The translations under genes and the position numbers were made by a program. A stretch of DNA of 64,000 nt from Deltaproteobacteria bacterium (GTDB taxonomy: Bacteria; Myxococcota_A; UBA9160; UBA4427). Location of the stretch: assembly GCA_019310385.1 (NCBI GenBank), contig JAFDEK010000003.1, positions 55,183 through 119,182 on the forward strand, written 5' to 3'. The notes under the pieces were generated by a model that had not been told where the DNA came from, ran no database searches, and saw nothing but the letters and a program-made list of their open reading frames with translations. This document shows positions 34,979-43,283 of this stretch, in pieces. Within the stretch, counting starts at the first letter, position 1. Every line of letters starts with the position of its first letter.

Positions 34979-35511
34979 GGTTGAAATCTCCGGTTCGTGG
35001 ACCGTTACGGGTGTGGGACGGCAGCGAGGTGGTGCGTCAGTATATGCGACTAGGGGCAATGATCTGACGGGAATATTTTCGAAAGCACCGGCTTGATGTA
35101 GAGAGGGGCGCAGCTCCTTGGGCGCTGCGCGCCACCCATGTTCGAAACCTGAAATCGTTCTATAATTCAAGCAGTTGGACCGTATTTTCTGTTCCATCAT
35201 TCGATCCCTCCTGCGGCTCGCTCGAGGCGACCCCGCCCCAGCGGCGGAGCTCCTCGTCAATTCGGTCTGCGTCGGATCGGGCCTTCCGGCTCGACCCGGC
35301 ACCGGCCAACTCCGCGACCGAGTCGACAACAACGAAGTGCAGCGTGGTCGCAGTTTGTTACCGGCACGGCTCGATCGGGCGATTTTCCTGGCGGGCTGAA
35401 GTCGTCCGGATCCAGGCCAGCGACAAAGGCCTTCATTCCTTGCATAGTCCCTTAGCGACGGCCGCCCGGCGCGAGCGAGCGGGCTGGAAACCAGTGGTAG
35501 GGAGGCCAGAG
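34979..35511. other. 533-bp intergenic region between divergent envelope genes
   Basis: No convincing gene. The stretch 35035-35200 is AT-richer than its surroundings and has a perfect TATAAT on + at 35161-35166, with no good -35 partner. On - a TATACT-like box lies near 35040-35046 and could serve the operon starting at 34978. A 7-bp hairpin (gcgcagc ... gctgcgc) lies at 35108-35130. From 35200 on the sequence is ordinary GC-rich DNA. Confidence 0.4.
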
Positions 35512-36867
35512 TTGAGATCCTCGCAGCAGGAGTGGCAACGCCGATCGACGGAGCGCCGGCGTGCCGCTGTCGGCAGGCGACGGAGCCCCTTGCTAGGAGA
35601 TCGCTCTTGTGCGGCGCTCGTCATCGCCTTGATCTCGGGCTGCACTCTGATCTCGGGCTGCACTTCGACCGGCGTCCGGAGCGGGGAGGAGCCGAGGAGC
35701 ATGACGGCCCGGCGATCCACCACGGACTTTCTCGAGGTCCGCGACGTCCGGGAGTGCGGACAGACCCTGGGCGAGGCGGGCGCTCGGGCCCGAGAGAGCG
35801 CGATCCGCATCGCCCTCGAGGAGATCGGCCGCGACGAGCTTTCGGAGGAGAGCCGAGAAGCGCTGGACTTCGAGACCCGCGAGCTGCTCAGCGTGATCTC
35901 GGTGGGAAACGAAGGCCGGCGGAATGGCCTCTACTGCCCCGTCTACGCTTTCCAGGTCGACGTGGACCGCATCCAGGACATCCTCGGTGAGGAGCGCGAG
36001 GCCATGGAGCCGGAGGCGGCGGCCAGGGTGGGCGTCGCCCTCAACCTCTGCTCTCTCCCCTCCCGCCTCCGAACGGATCGAAGCGCCTTTTCCACGACCC
36101 TCAACGATCTCATGAAGAGCCGACTCTCGGCGCTGGGCTTCGACACCGAGATGTCGAGCGGGAGTCTCGAGCGAAGAATGCGCGGCGGCTGCGACGACCT
36201 CGGCGTTCGCGCCGCCTTCCTCGAAGACCCGCTGCGCACCACGAACTACCTCGTCTACGGACGGGCCGACGTCCGGACGGAAGGAGACCCGGAGAGCGCC
36301 TACGGTCAACGCCCGGTCCGGGTCGAGCTCAGCGTTCATTTCCTCTCGGTCTCCGACGGAGTCGAGCTCGTGCGGCAGGTCAGCGGGAGGGGGATCGCTT
36401 CGGACGAGGGCCGAGCTCTTCGCTTCGCCCTCGAGCGGGCGGTGGATGCCGTCATCGATTCCGGTATCACGGACGAGGCCGTAGCTCACTGGGAGCAGGG
36501 CCTCGATGAGGGCTTCGTCTACGACCTCCTCTTCTGCCAGGTCCGCGAGCCGGCCGGCTGGGTTCGTCACCTGCGAAACGAGCTGCTCGAGCGGGGCGAG
36601 TACGTGGGTACGGGAGCCAGCATGGTGGTGGCGGGAGAGAACCGGCGCGCGTGGCGCTTCAAAGCAGAGCCCGGTGAATTCCTCTATCCCGGCCCGGAGT
36701 TTGTGTTCTTCCTGGAGGACTACCAGGAGCGAGCCGGCCTGTGGATTCCGGGGCTCTATGACGTCGAGTTCGGCGTTCGCCTCCTCGCTGGTCGCGCCTA
36801 CTACATGTTCGGCGACGAGCCGGGTGTCTGCTTCGAGGACGCGAGTCGCCTGCGCCGGATGCGATAG
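35512..36867 (+). CDS. large lipoprotein of unknown function with doubled lipobox
   Basis: 451 aa. The N-terminus holds LVIALISGCTLISGCTST, so two successive Cys could be lipidated. The body includes ESAIRIALEEIGRDEL, a CsgG-like TTNYLVYGRADVRTEGD strand with RVELSVHFLSVSDGVELV, and a C-terminal domain (GEFLYPGPEFVFFLEDYQER, YDVEFGVRLLAGRAYYM). The TTG start at 35512 is supported by GGAGG six bases upstream, though it gives an unusually long and basic signal region. Divergent from the CsgG/FlgT-like operon, to which its middle part seems related. Function not assigned. Confidence 0.65.
   Translation: MRSSQQEWQRRSTERRRAAVGRRRSPLLGDRSCAALVIALISGCTLISGCTSTGVRSGEEPRSMTARRSTTDFLEVRDVRECGQTLGEAGARARESAIRIALEEIGRDELSEESREALDFETRELLSVISVGNEGRRNGLYCPVYAFQVDVDRIQDILGEEREAMEPEAAARVGVALNLCSLPSRLRTDRSAFSTTLNDLMKSRLSALGFDTEMSSGSLERRMRGGCDDLGVRAAFLEDPLRTTNYLVYGRADVRTEGDPESAYGQRPVRVELSVHFLSVSDGVELVRQVSGRGIASDEGRALRFALERAVDAVIDSGITDEAVAHWEQGLDEGFVYDLLFCQVREPAGWVRHLRNELLERGEYVGTGASMVVAGENRRAWRFKAEPGEFLYPGPEFVFFLEDYQERAGLWIPGLYDVEFGVRLLAGRAYYMFGDEPGVCFEDASRLRRMR
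35630..35665. repeat. 18-bp tandem duplication across the lipobox
   Basis: Two 18-bp copies, tgatctcgggctgcactc and tgatctcgggctgcactt, encode ISGCTL-ISGCTS. Confidence 0.85.
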
Positions 36868-37207
36868 AGCGCGGCCGGACGCCAGCCCGCGATACAGACC
36901 GAGCGCAGCAGACCCGCGAGGGCCGCCAGGCCCGGCGCGCTGCTCTGTTTTACCTCGCGACCGCGCTCCGCAGCGTTCGCGGCCGATACCTCGGTCTCCT
37001 CCCGAACGAATTTCGCGAGGTGTAAAGCCCTTTGCATCTTCCCTGCGAGCCTGCCGGTACAAATATGGCGTCAACACACTGTTGCTGGATTCGGAAATGC
37101 ACCGCGTTCGACCCACGCCGATCGGAGATCGGCTCCGAGCTTCCGGCGGCTCAATCGGAATCGAAGTCCAAGCGCGACCGCGAGGTCGATTCCAGGAGGG
37201 AAATACA
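36868..37207. other. 340-bp intergenic region
   Basis: Ordinary GC-rich sequence between two same-strand lipoprotein genes. Apart from the AGGAGGG ribosome binding site of the next gene at about 37195-37201 and a weak AT patch near 37060-37070, I see no feature. Confidence 0.4.
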
Positions 37208-38587
37208 ATGAAGACCCTGTTCGCTCGTCTCGCAAGTCTGGCCTGCTGTCTCTTTGCACTCGCTGGATGCGGCGTAGATGGCCTGCCGCCCTTCCTGCCG
37301 CCATTCCCGCCGCCCGTCACCACCGACACTGATGTCGACGCCCCCGCCTTCGAGGGAGAGGTCCACCTCATCGCCGTTCACGACGGACCGGCTGGCGTCT
37401 CGGACCACGAGACAGCCCACGTCTCGGTCTCGATCGACCGACCGGAAGAGAATGTCACGCTGGTTCTGAGTTCCTACGGCCCCGTGATCTGGACCGTTGA
37501 CGTCGTCACTGGGACGCTCGATACGGTCGTGCTCGCGGGTTACTACACGCAAGAAGTTGTCGGGCTGCCGGATGGCGTCGAGGTCCGTGAGCGCTTCTAC
37601 TATGCCGATTCGAGCGGGTCGACGAACCCGGATTACTTCTACCTCGATCACGCGGGTGAAGGCGGGCACCATCGCTGCGCGCTCGAGACCCTCGCAGCGG
37701 AACTCGGTGTGACCGAGTTCTCGAGCTTCATGGGCGAGTATTGGGCGGGTGGGCCCTACATCATCGACGGCGTCCAGGACGACGCTCGCCTCGCTGTCGA
37801 ATACCCCTTCGTCGATTTCGACCCCGATCTGCCGAGACTCGAATTCGAGGTCACCATCGGCGACGTGTCAGGACCGCTCTCGGAGATCGCCGAAGTCACC
37901 GGCCCCTCGGTAGACGCCCAGCAGCTGCAAAAGGTCGTTCGCTACGGAGATACAGACCGTTACTTCGGAATCTCTTCCCATGAATTCTTCGAACTCGACG
38001 TCGCGAGTGGCACGAGGACCGAGATCACGCCACCAGTGGGAATCGAGCCGCTCAGTTGGACCTCGGGCATTACGGTCGACACCATCGGTGATCGAGTCAT
38101 CATCTCCACCCTTGGCGGCGAGGGCTTCCTGTACGCCTACGAGCCTGAGACCGACATCTGGACCGTGATCGCCAGCCTCCGGAACCAGGACCTGTCCGAC
38201 ATCGCTTTCGATCGCGACGACGACCTCATCGTGGGCATTTCCGAGCGGCTCGAACTGTTCGCCTACGACTCCACCGGTCATCTCGTCAGTGAGATCCGGA
38301 TCGATCCCGAGGAGCTCCCTGGAATCAGGGACGCGACTCGAGACCACGGGCTTGGGCACGCCATGAACATCGCGATCGATCATCCCTATGCAGCAATCGC
38401 GGTCACGCCGCCTCACCATGAGCCGAACGATTGCATCCGGGACAACCTCCGCTTCTACGTGTACGACATGGATCGGGATGTCGGCGGGCTCACCTGGAAG
38501 GGCGAGACCGCGCCCGAGTCGTCCTGCAGAAGCGAGGGCGACCACTTGCAACGACAATCCGCGGAAGAGGACGCCTACCTTCGATAG
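37208..38587 (+). CDS. lipoprotein of unknown function with beta-propeller-like C-terminus
   Basis: 459 aa. Lipobox LAGC after a classic signal peptide (MKTLFARLASLACCLFA), then a Pro-rich linker (GLPPFLPPFPPPVTTDTD). The first half has an AHVSVSIDRPEENVTLVLS beta domain; the second half has repeated strands such as RYFGISSHEFFELDVASGT, DTIGDRVIISTLGGEG and DIAFDRDDDLIVGISERLEL, suggesting a propeller that may bind a ligand or protein. AGGAGGG lies upstream of the ATG. No homologue recognised; surface or periplasmic location is predicted. Confidence 0.7.
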   Translation: MKTLFARLASLACCLFALAGCGVDGLPPFLPPFPPPVTTDTDVDAPAFEGEVHLIAVHDGPAGVSDHETAHVSVSIDRPEENVTLVLSSYGPVIWTVDVVTGTLDTVVLAGYYTQEVVGLPDGVEVRERFYYADSSGSTNPDYFYLDHAGEGGHHRCALETLAAELGVTEFSSFMGEYWAGGPYIIDGVQDDARLAVEYPFVDFDPDLPRLEFEVTIGDVSGPLSEIAEVTGPSVDAQQLQKVVRYGDTDRYFGISSHEFFELDVASGTRTEITPPVGIEPLSWTSGITVDTIGDRVIISTLGGEGFLYAYEPETDIWTVIASLRNQDLSDIAFDRDDDLIVGISERLELFAYDSTGHLVSEIRIDPEELPGIRDATRDHGLGHAMNIAIDHPYAAIAVTPPHHEPNDCIRDNLRFYVYDMDRDVGGLTWKGETAPESSCRSEGDHLQRQSAEEDAYLR

Positions 38588-38611
38588 GTCTGAAGAGCAC
38601 TTCGCGACATC

Positions 38612-38650
38612 GCAAGGCGGTCCGTGTGGGAGACCACCGGGCCGTCTTGC
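38612..38650 (+). other. long GNRA-capped hairpin after the lipoprotein gene
   Basis: The arms 38612-38623 and 38639-38650 pair over 12 bp with two G-U wobbles. Inside, 38626-38629 pairs with 38634-38637 and the loop is GAGA, a GNRA tetraloop. It starts 24 bp after the stop at 38587. No T-run follows, so it is either a factor-dependent terminator, an mRNA 3'-end stabiliser or a structured RNA. Confidence 0.65.
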
Positions 38651-38735
38651 CGTTCCAAGGCAATTGCGTTCACGCGCCGACTCGCCGCGGCCTTCATCCG
38701 GCCATCTCGAGGGGCGCTCTGGATCCGATCTCTGC

Positions 38736-38764
38736 TTGCCTGCCAGTCCAGAAGATGCTAAAGT
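38736..38764 (+). promoter_or_regulatory. candidate sigma70-type promoter of the GbsR-like regulator
   Basis: TTGCCT at 38736-38741, a 17-bp spacer, and TAAAGT at 38759-38764, each matching consensus at four of six positions. Transcription would start near 38771, immediately before the palindrome at 38773. Confidence 0.5.
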
Positions 38765-38772
38765 TTCACAAT

Positions 38773-38781
38773 ATTCTGAAC
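38773..38781. promoter_or_regulatory. operator-like palindrome ATTCTGAAC
   Basis: One copy of the (G/T/A)TTC(T/A)GAAC element that occurs three more times before the next gene. It overlaps the predicted transcription start of the regulator and lies 12 bp before its ATG, the position expected for autorepression. Confidence 0.6.
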
Positions 38782-38793
38782 GATAGGAAATGC

Positions 38794-39300
38794 ATGAAGA
38801 AGCGGGATGTCGAGAATTTCGTGGAGGCGTGGGGGGCGATGGGGGCTCTCATGGGCTTCAGCGCGTCTACGGCCCGGGTTCACGCCTTGCTCATCGCCTC
38901 GGATCAGGGGCTTTGCCTGGACGACATCGTCGACGGTCTCGGGATCAGCCGGGGCAATGCCAGCATGTGCCTCAAGGAGCTGCGCAGCTGGGGGGTCGTG
39001 TCTCGGGCTGGGAAGACCGCCGGCGACCGTCGCGACTATTTCGAGACGGAGTCCGACATCTGGAAGATGGCGTACACGATTGCCAGCGAGCGCAAGCGGC
39101 GCGACTTCGAGCCGGCGCTGCGCGGGCTGGAGGAAGTGCTGGGGCAGGTGAGCGGGAAGGGGCCCGCCGAAGCGCGCCTCGCCGAAATGGGGGAGTTCCT
39201 CGCGGTGATGAAGAGGATTGCAGACCACTTGCTGGGAAATGAGGCCGCGGCAAAGCAGCTCATCCTCATGCTGGGGGGGACAAAGGGGAGCGACGAGTAG
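38794..39300 (+). CDS. GbsR/MarR-family transcriptional regulator
   Basis: 168 aa. A winged helix is visible: ARVHALLIASDQGLCLDDI, recognition helix GISRGNASMCLKELRSWG and wing SRAGKTAGDRRDYFE, the typical GbsR pattern (SRGNxSMxLxELxxWGVV). The C-terminal helices (RRDFEPALRGLEEVL) would dimerise. AGGA lies seven bases upstream of the ATG at 38794. It precedes an NmrA-like gene, and the palindromes before both genes suggest that it controls itself and that gene. The ligand is unknown; GbsR itself senses choline in Bacillus. Confidence 0.88.
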   Translation: MKKRDVENFVEAWGAMGALMGFSASTARVHALLIASDQGLCLDDIVDGLGISRGNASMCLKELRSWGVVSRAGKTAGDRRDYFETESDIWKMAYTIASERKRRDFEPALRGLEEVLGQVSGKGPAEARLAEMGEFLAVMKRIADHLLGNEAAAKQLILMLGGTKGSDE

Positions 39301-39310
39301 CCCCTTTTTT
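39282..39310 (+). terminator. intrinsic terminator overlapping the regulator stop codon
   Basis: AAAGGGG at 39282-39288 pairs with CCCCTTT at 39301-39307 around a 12-base loop that contains the stop codon, and the run TTTTTT covers 39305-39310. It would end the regulator transcript before the three operator-like sites, so the next gene needs its own promoter. Confidence 0.65.
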
Positions 39311-39328
39311 GTCCATAAGGTTCAAAGA

Positions 39329-39378
39329 GTTCTGAACAACAAGAAAGTATTTCAGAACGACACAGACCATTTCTGAAC
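39329..39378. promoter_or_regulatory. three operator-like palindromes, GTTCnGAAC type
   Basis: GTTCTGAAC at 39329-39337, TTTCAGAAC at 39350-39358 and TTTCTGAAC at 39370-39378. Their centres are 21 and 20 bp apart, two helical turns, so they face the same side of the DNA. A half site (GTTCA, 39320-39324) adds an inverted repeat with TGAAC at 39333-39337. They lie 24-73 bp before the ATG of the NmrA-like gene. Confidence 0.7.
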
Positions 39379-39401
39379 GAGAAAGACCATGGAGAGCGAT
39401 C

Positions 39402-40313
39402 ATGACCCAGACTGACCTCGTTACAGGTGCCTTCAGCTTCACGGGTAGCTTTGTTGCAGAGCTGCTTCTTCAGCGTGGGCACACACTTCGAACACTCACC
39501 GGTCACCCCAATCCGGCTCACCCCCTCGCGGATCGAGTCGACACGCGGGCCTTCTGCTTCGATGACCCGGTAGCTCTTGCCGAGCATCTCAAAGGGGTAC
39601 ACACCCTCTACAACACCTATTGGGTTCGCTTCGATCACGGACGGAACACCTACGAAGGGGCCGTTCACAACACCCAGGTGCTCTTTCGCGCCGCCCGGGA
39701 CGCGGGTGTCCAGCGCATCGTCCACGTCAGCATCGCAAACCCTTCGCTGAACTCTTCACTTCCCTACTACCGCGGAAAGGCGCAGCTGGAAGAGGATCTC
39801 CAGGAGCTGGGTGTGGATTTTGCCATCCTTCGCCCAACCGTCATCTTCGGTGAGGGCGGCCTGCTCATCAACAACATCGGCTGGTTGCTACGACGCTTTC
39901 CCCTCTTTGCCGTCGTCGGCGATGGGGAGTATCGGATGCAACCCGTCTTCGTCGAGGATCTCGCCGAACTCATGGTTGATGCAGGAGCCTCGCGCGAGAA
40001 CACGGTCATCGATGCCGTCGGGCCGGAGACCTACAGCTACCTCGAACTCGTCAAACTCGTGCGAGAGATGACTGGCTCACGATCGAAGATCGTTCACGTG
40101 GGGCCACGGCTCGGGTACGCACTTGGGCGCATGCTTGGGTGGGTGGTGCGCGATGTGCTGATCACGCGGGAAGAGATCGTGGGCCTTCTCGACGACCTCC
40201 TGGTCTCTCACGAGTCGCCGCGTTGCAGGACCTCTTTTCGGCAGTGGCTGGAGCGGAGCCGGGGAGTGGTCGGGCGTGGCTATATCTCGGAGCTCGACCT
40301 TCACTACAAGTAG
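39402..40313 (+). CDS. NmrA-like NAD(P)-binding protein (atypical SDR)
   Basis: 303 aa. The dinucleotide motif is TGAFSFTGSFVAELL (Gly-x-x-x-x-x-Gly type), followed by VHTLYNTYWVRFDHG, RIVHVSIANPSLNSSLPYYRGK and ILRPTVIFGEGGLL, with VFVEDLAELM later. The Tyr/Lys pair in YYRGK could be catalytic, as in atypical SDRs that act as reductases, epimerases or redox sensors. GGAGAG lies upstream of the ATG. It carries an array of operator-like palindromes in front and is the likely target of the upstream GbsR-like regulator. Confidence 0.84.
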   Translation: MTQTDLVTGAFSFTGSFVAELLLQRGHTLRTLTGHPNPAHPLADRVDTRAFCFDDPVALAEHLKGVHTLYNTYWVRFDHGRNTYEGAVHNTQVLFRAARDAGVQRIVHVSIANPSLNSSLPYYRGKAQLEEDLQELGVDFAILRPTVIFGEGGLLINNIGWLLRRFPLFAVVGDGEYRMQPVFVEDLAELMVDAGASRENTVIDAVGPETYSYLELVKLVREMTGSRSKIVHVGPRLGYALGRMLGWVVRDVLITREEIVGLLDDLLVSHESPRCRTSFRQWLERSRGVVGRGYISELDLHYK

Positions 40314-40401
40314 CGTGTGGTCGAGGGAGTGCTGTGGTCCTCCGGGTACTCATGTGTGTTGGCTGCATTGGCGATTCTCGAGAACGCCTCGTCGACGGCG
40401 G

Positions 40402-42393
40402 CTAGGGATCGCCCTGGCCGGCCGCGGCCCGGCTGAGGGCGCCATCCACGCCGGGCTCTCCCAGATTTTGCGCGAGAAAGGCCTCGAGGCGCCGGGCGAA
40501 ATCCAGCGCGGTCGTTCCCTGGGCGTAGCCGTGAATCTCGTCGTTGTAGAGCACGAGCTCGACATTCTTACCGGCCTTGCGTAGCGCCTTGGCCATTTTC
40601 TTCGACTGGTTCACGTGGACATTGGGATCGTCCCTGCCGTGACCGAGTAGGATCGGGATGCGGATCTGCTCGGCATGGTGGATCGGCGAGGCGGCCTTCA
40701 GCTTCTTGCGGTCGTCTCCGCGGAATTCCTCCACGATTTCACCGCCGAGGTACTGCTTGTCGTGCCTGTTCTCGGCGATCAGGTCGAACACGCCCGCGTA
40801 GCTCGCGGCGCAGCGAAAGACTTCCGGGGTCTTTACGGCCGCCATCAGCGCCGCGTAGCCGCCGTAGCTAGCGCCGAAGATCCCGATCCGCTCCGGGTCG
40901 GCGATGCCCTGCTCGACGAGCCAGGCGGCTCCGTCGGTGATGTCGTCCTGCATCTCCAGGCCCCAGCGCCGGTACCCTGCGGAGAGATGTGCGTGGCCGT
41001 AGCCCGAGGATCCGCGAAAGTTCATCTGCAGCACGGCGTAGCCGCGGCTCGCCAGGAAGAGCACGTGCGGATCGAAGGCGAGGTAGTCCCGCGCCATGGG
41101 GCCGCCGTGGGGCATGAGGACGGCGGGCAGCTCCTTGCCGGCGCTGCCGGGGGGCAGGGTGAGATAGCCGTGAATCAGCAGTCCGTCGCGAGCGCTGTAC
41201 CGAATGGGGCGCGGTGTGGCGAGCTGGACGTCCTGGAGCTCCGGATACTCGTCGAAGAGCGCGAAAGCGTCGGACTCTTCGGTCCGGACCAGGTAGGTGC
41301 GAGGCGGGGTGCTGGGCCCCCTCGAGTCGACGAGCAGGACCTTTTCCTTCCTCGTGGAGCCCAAGATCTCGTTGCTGCGGCCGGGAAAGGACTTGTCGAT
41401 GCGTCGCTGTAACAGCTCCGCATCGGGGTCCAGGAAGTGGAGCTCTCGCTCGTCCACCCAGTACTCGATCGCGACGGGGTCGTTGGTACCGGGCCGGTAC
41501 ACGATGGGCCCCCCCACGTCCACGAGGTCGTGCCCGACCACCAATCGTCCGAGCTTCCTGGTCGAGAGCGAGTACTCGTAGACCGCCAGGCGATCTCCTT
41601 CGGGATCGCTGTCACGTGGGCGACGGGCCGCGACCAGGACGATCGACGGATCCTCGGTGAAGCCGAGTACGTCGAAGCCATCCCCTTCGGTGACGTGGTA
41701 GTCGGCGATGGTCTCGAAGTCCGACTTGGAATTGGTGCGCGCGATTACTCTGGCGTTGGGCGGATCGATTCCCCAGCCGAGTCGTACGATTCCCGTCGCG
41801 TCGGCGACCCAGCTGTGGACGTGGCGCTGTCCGCGCACCACCCGGCGCAGCGCCCCGTTCTTGATGTTGAGCCGGTACACGCCGGGGCCGGGACCGGAGG
41901 GCCTCCAGAGCTGAAGCAGTACGTGTTTCGGAGAGTCGGGAAGCCGATGGAGGATGTCGTCCTGAATCTGGATGCGGCCCGAGTCCCGCCACTTCTCGGC
42001 GAGGTAGTCGAGATTCCCTCCGTCCCGGTCGACGGCCATCAGCCTGGTAGTCCGTGCCCGCACTCCCACGCTGAAGCGGCTGCGCATGTCGCCGGACAAG
42101 AGCAGACGATCGTCGTTGGCCCACAGTAGGCGGCTGGGCAGGAACTCCGGGTCGGAGAAGCGTCCGACCGGAACCATCTCGCCCGAGGCGAGGTTGTGCA
42201 CCAGAACAAAGTGGTGACCGTCCTTGTAGAAGATCGTCGCCACGTGTTCGCCATTGGGTGAGAGCCGCGGGCTCTGGAACTGCGGAGGTCTGAAGAAGGC
42301 CTCGATGGGGGGCGGCGCGGCCGCAGCCGAGGCGGCTGTGAGGAGAGCGGCGAAGGCGGCTGCGAGGAGGGCGACGGCTCCGATCCGGATCAA
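40402..42393 (-). CDS. exported prolyl-oligopeptidase-family (S9) peptidase
   Basis: 663 aa with signal peptide (RIGAVALLAAAFAALLTAASA). The N-terminal two thirds is a propeller-like region (SPRLSPNGEHVATIFYKDG). The C-terminal alpha/beta-hydrolase domain carries the nucleophile elbow GASYGGYAALMAA, the Asp in GRDDPNVHV and the His in NDEIHGYA, so the Ser-Asp-His triad is complete. It would cleave peptides or acyl-peptides in the periplasm. TTG at 42393 is the start, with GGGAGG eight bases before; the longer frame to 43230 overlaps the DUF1499 gene and is rejected. Confidence 0.88.
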   Translation of the reverse strand: MIRIGAVALLAAAFAALLTAASAAAAPPPIEAFFRPPQFQSPRLSPNGEHVATIFYKDGHHFVLVHNLASGEMVPVGRFSDPEFLPSRLLWANDDRLLLSGDMRSRFSVGVRARTTRLMAVDRDGGNLDYLAEKWRDSGRIQIQDDILHRLPDSPKHVLLQLWRPSGPGPGVYRLNIKNGALRRVVRGQRHVHSWVADATGIVRLGWGIDPPNARVIARTNSKSDFETIADYHVTEGDGFDVLGFTEDPSIVLVAARRPRDSDPEGDRLAVYEYSLSTRKLGRLVVGHDLVDVGGPIVYRPGTNDPVAIEYWVDERELHFLDPDAELLQRRIDKSFPGRSNEILGSTRKEKVLLVDSRGPSTPPRTYLVRTEESDAFALFDEYPELQDVQLATPRPIRYSARDGLLIHGYLTLPPGSAGKELPAVLMPHGGPMARDYLAFDPHVLFLASRGYAVLQMNFRGSSGYGHAHLSAGYRRWGLEMQDDITDGAAWLVEQGIADPERIGIFGASYGGYAALMAAVKTPEVFRCAASYAGVFDLIAENRHDKQYLGGEIVEEFRGDDRKKLKAASPIHHAEQIRIPILLGHGRDDPNVHVNQSKKMAKALRKAGKNVELVLYNDEIHGYAQGTTALDFARRLEAFLAQNLGEPGVDGALSRAAAGQGDP

Positions 42394-42428
42394 GAGGAGA
42401 CCCTCCCTTGACTTGAATGATATCGGGC

Positions 42429-43175
42429 TCAGCCCGCGGCTGCGAAGGCTTCCTTGAATTTCTCGATGCGCGCGGCATTGGCGCCGAGGTCGCCCCGGCC
42501 GTCCCGTGACTTCGAGCGCAGGTCGATGACGGCTTCGCCGCCCTCGCCGCGTACACGCACGGTGACGTCGTCCACGAAGCGGAAGAAAAGCGAGGTGTCC
42601 CGGGCGTCGAAGGTGCCGTGCTCGGGGTCGCGGTGGACGACTTCCCAGCCGAGATCCTCGGCGACACCCAGGGCGCGGGTGTAGGCTTCCTCGCCGCTCA
42701 TGGATCCGCGGATGGGGCCGAGCTCGGGATAGGAGGCCCTCACGACGCCGACGAACTCCGCTGGATAGCCCATGTCTCGGCCCGCGTAGTCGGGCACCTC
42801 GCTCGCCGGAGCGAAGGCCGGCGGGTCGTCGAGGTCGGTGGTGATGTCGTTGATGGGCGGGCTCCCGATTCCCGGTCCGGCGCCAATGACGGTGAGGGTA
42901 ATGATGAGCGTCCCCGAAGCCGCGCCGAGCCAGGCGCCCTGCTGGCCCTTGGGATCGCCTCCGCCCCGGGTCAGGAAGACGCCGACCAAGCCCAGCACTA
43001 GTGCGAGTAGGGCGATCAGCAGGCCGAACTGGTAGAAGATGAAGCCTCCCAGGGGCGGAATGGCGCCCAGGTGGATGCCGAGCAGTCCGGCCAGGATGCA
43101 GGAGGGCGCAAACTTGCCCAGCCAGGACGCAATCGCGGCGACGAGCGAAGACTTGCCCGGGAGTGCTTCGGTCAT
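42429..43175 (-). CDS. DUF1499 membrane protein
   Basis: 248 aa. Three hydrophobic segments (ASWLGKFAPSCILAGLLGI, FIFYQFGLLIALLALVLGLV, AWLGAASGTLIITLTVIGAG) lead to a soluble DUF1499 domain (YPELGPIRGSMSGEEAYTRA, DLGWEVVHRDPEHGTFDARD, RFVDDVTVRVRG). The domain's function is unknown. ATG at 43175. It lies 35 bp before the S9 peptidase on the same strand and could share its transcript. Confidence 0.82.
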   Translation of the reverse strand: MTEALPGKSSLVAAIASWLGKFAPSCILAGLLGIHLGAIPPLGGFIFYQFGLLIALLALVLGLVGVFLTRGGGDPKGQQGAWLGAASGTLIITLTVIGAGPGIGSPPINDITTDLDDPPAFAPASEVPDYAGRDMGYPAEFVGVVRASYPELGPIRGSMSGEEAYTRALGVAEDLGWEVVHRDPEHGTFDARDTSLFFRFVDDVTVRVRGEGGEAVIDLRSKSRDGRGDLGANAARIEKFKEAFAAAG

Positions 43176-43283
43176 CGCGAAACCATACACGATCGCGCCG
43201 CCGCACTCTTCCTCGCACTCTCTCCCGCACCTCGTGATATCATCCCCGGCCTGTCGAACCACCGGAAGAGGCGTCGAAGCACC

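Noticed and set aside
42394-43230. N-terminal extension of the S9 peptidase
   Set aside because: It overlaps the DUF1499 gene in another frame and lacks a domain; a signal peptide begins at 42393.
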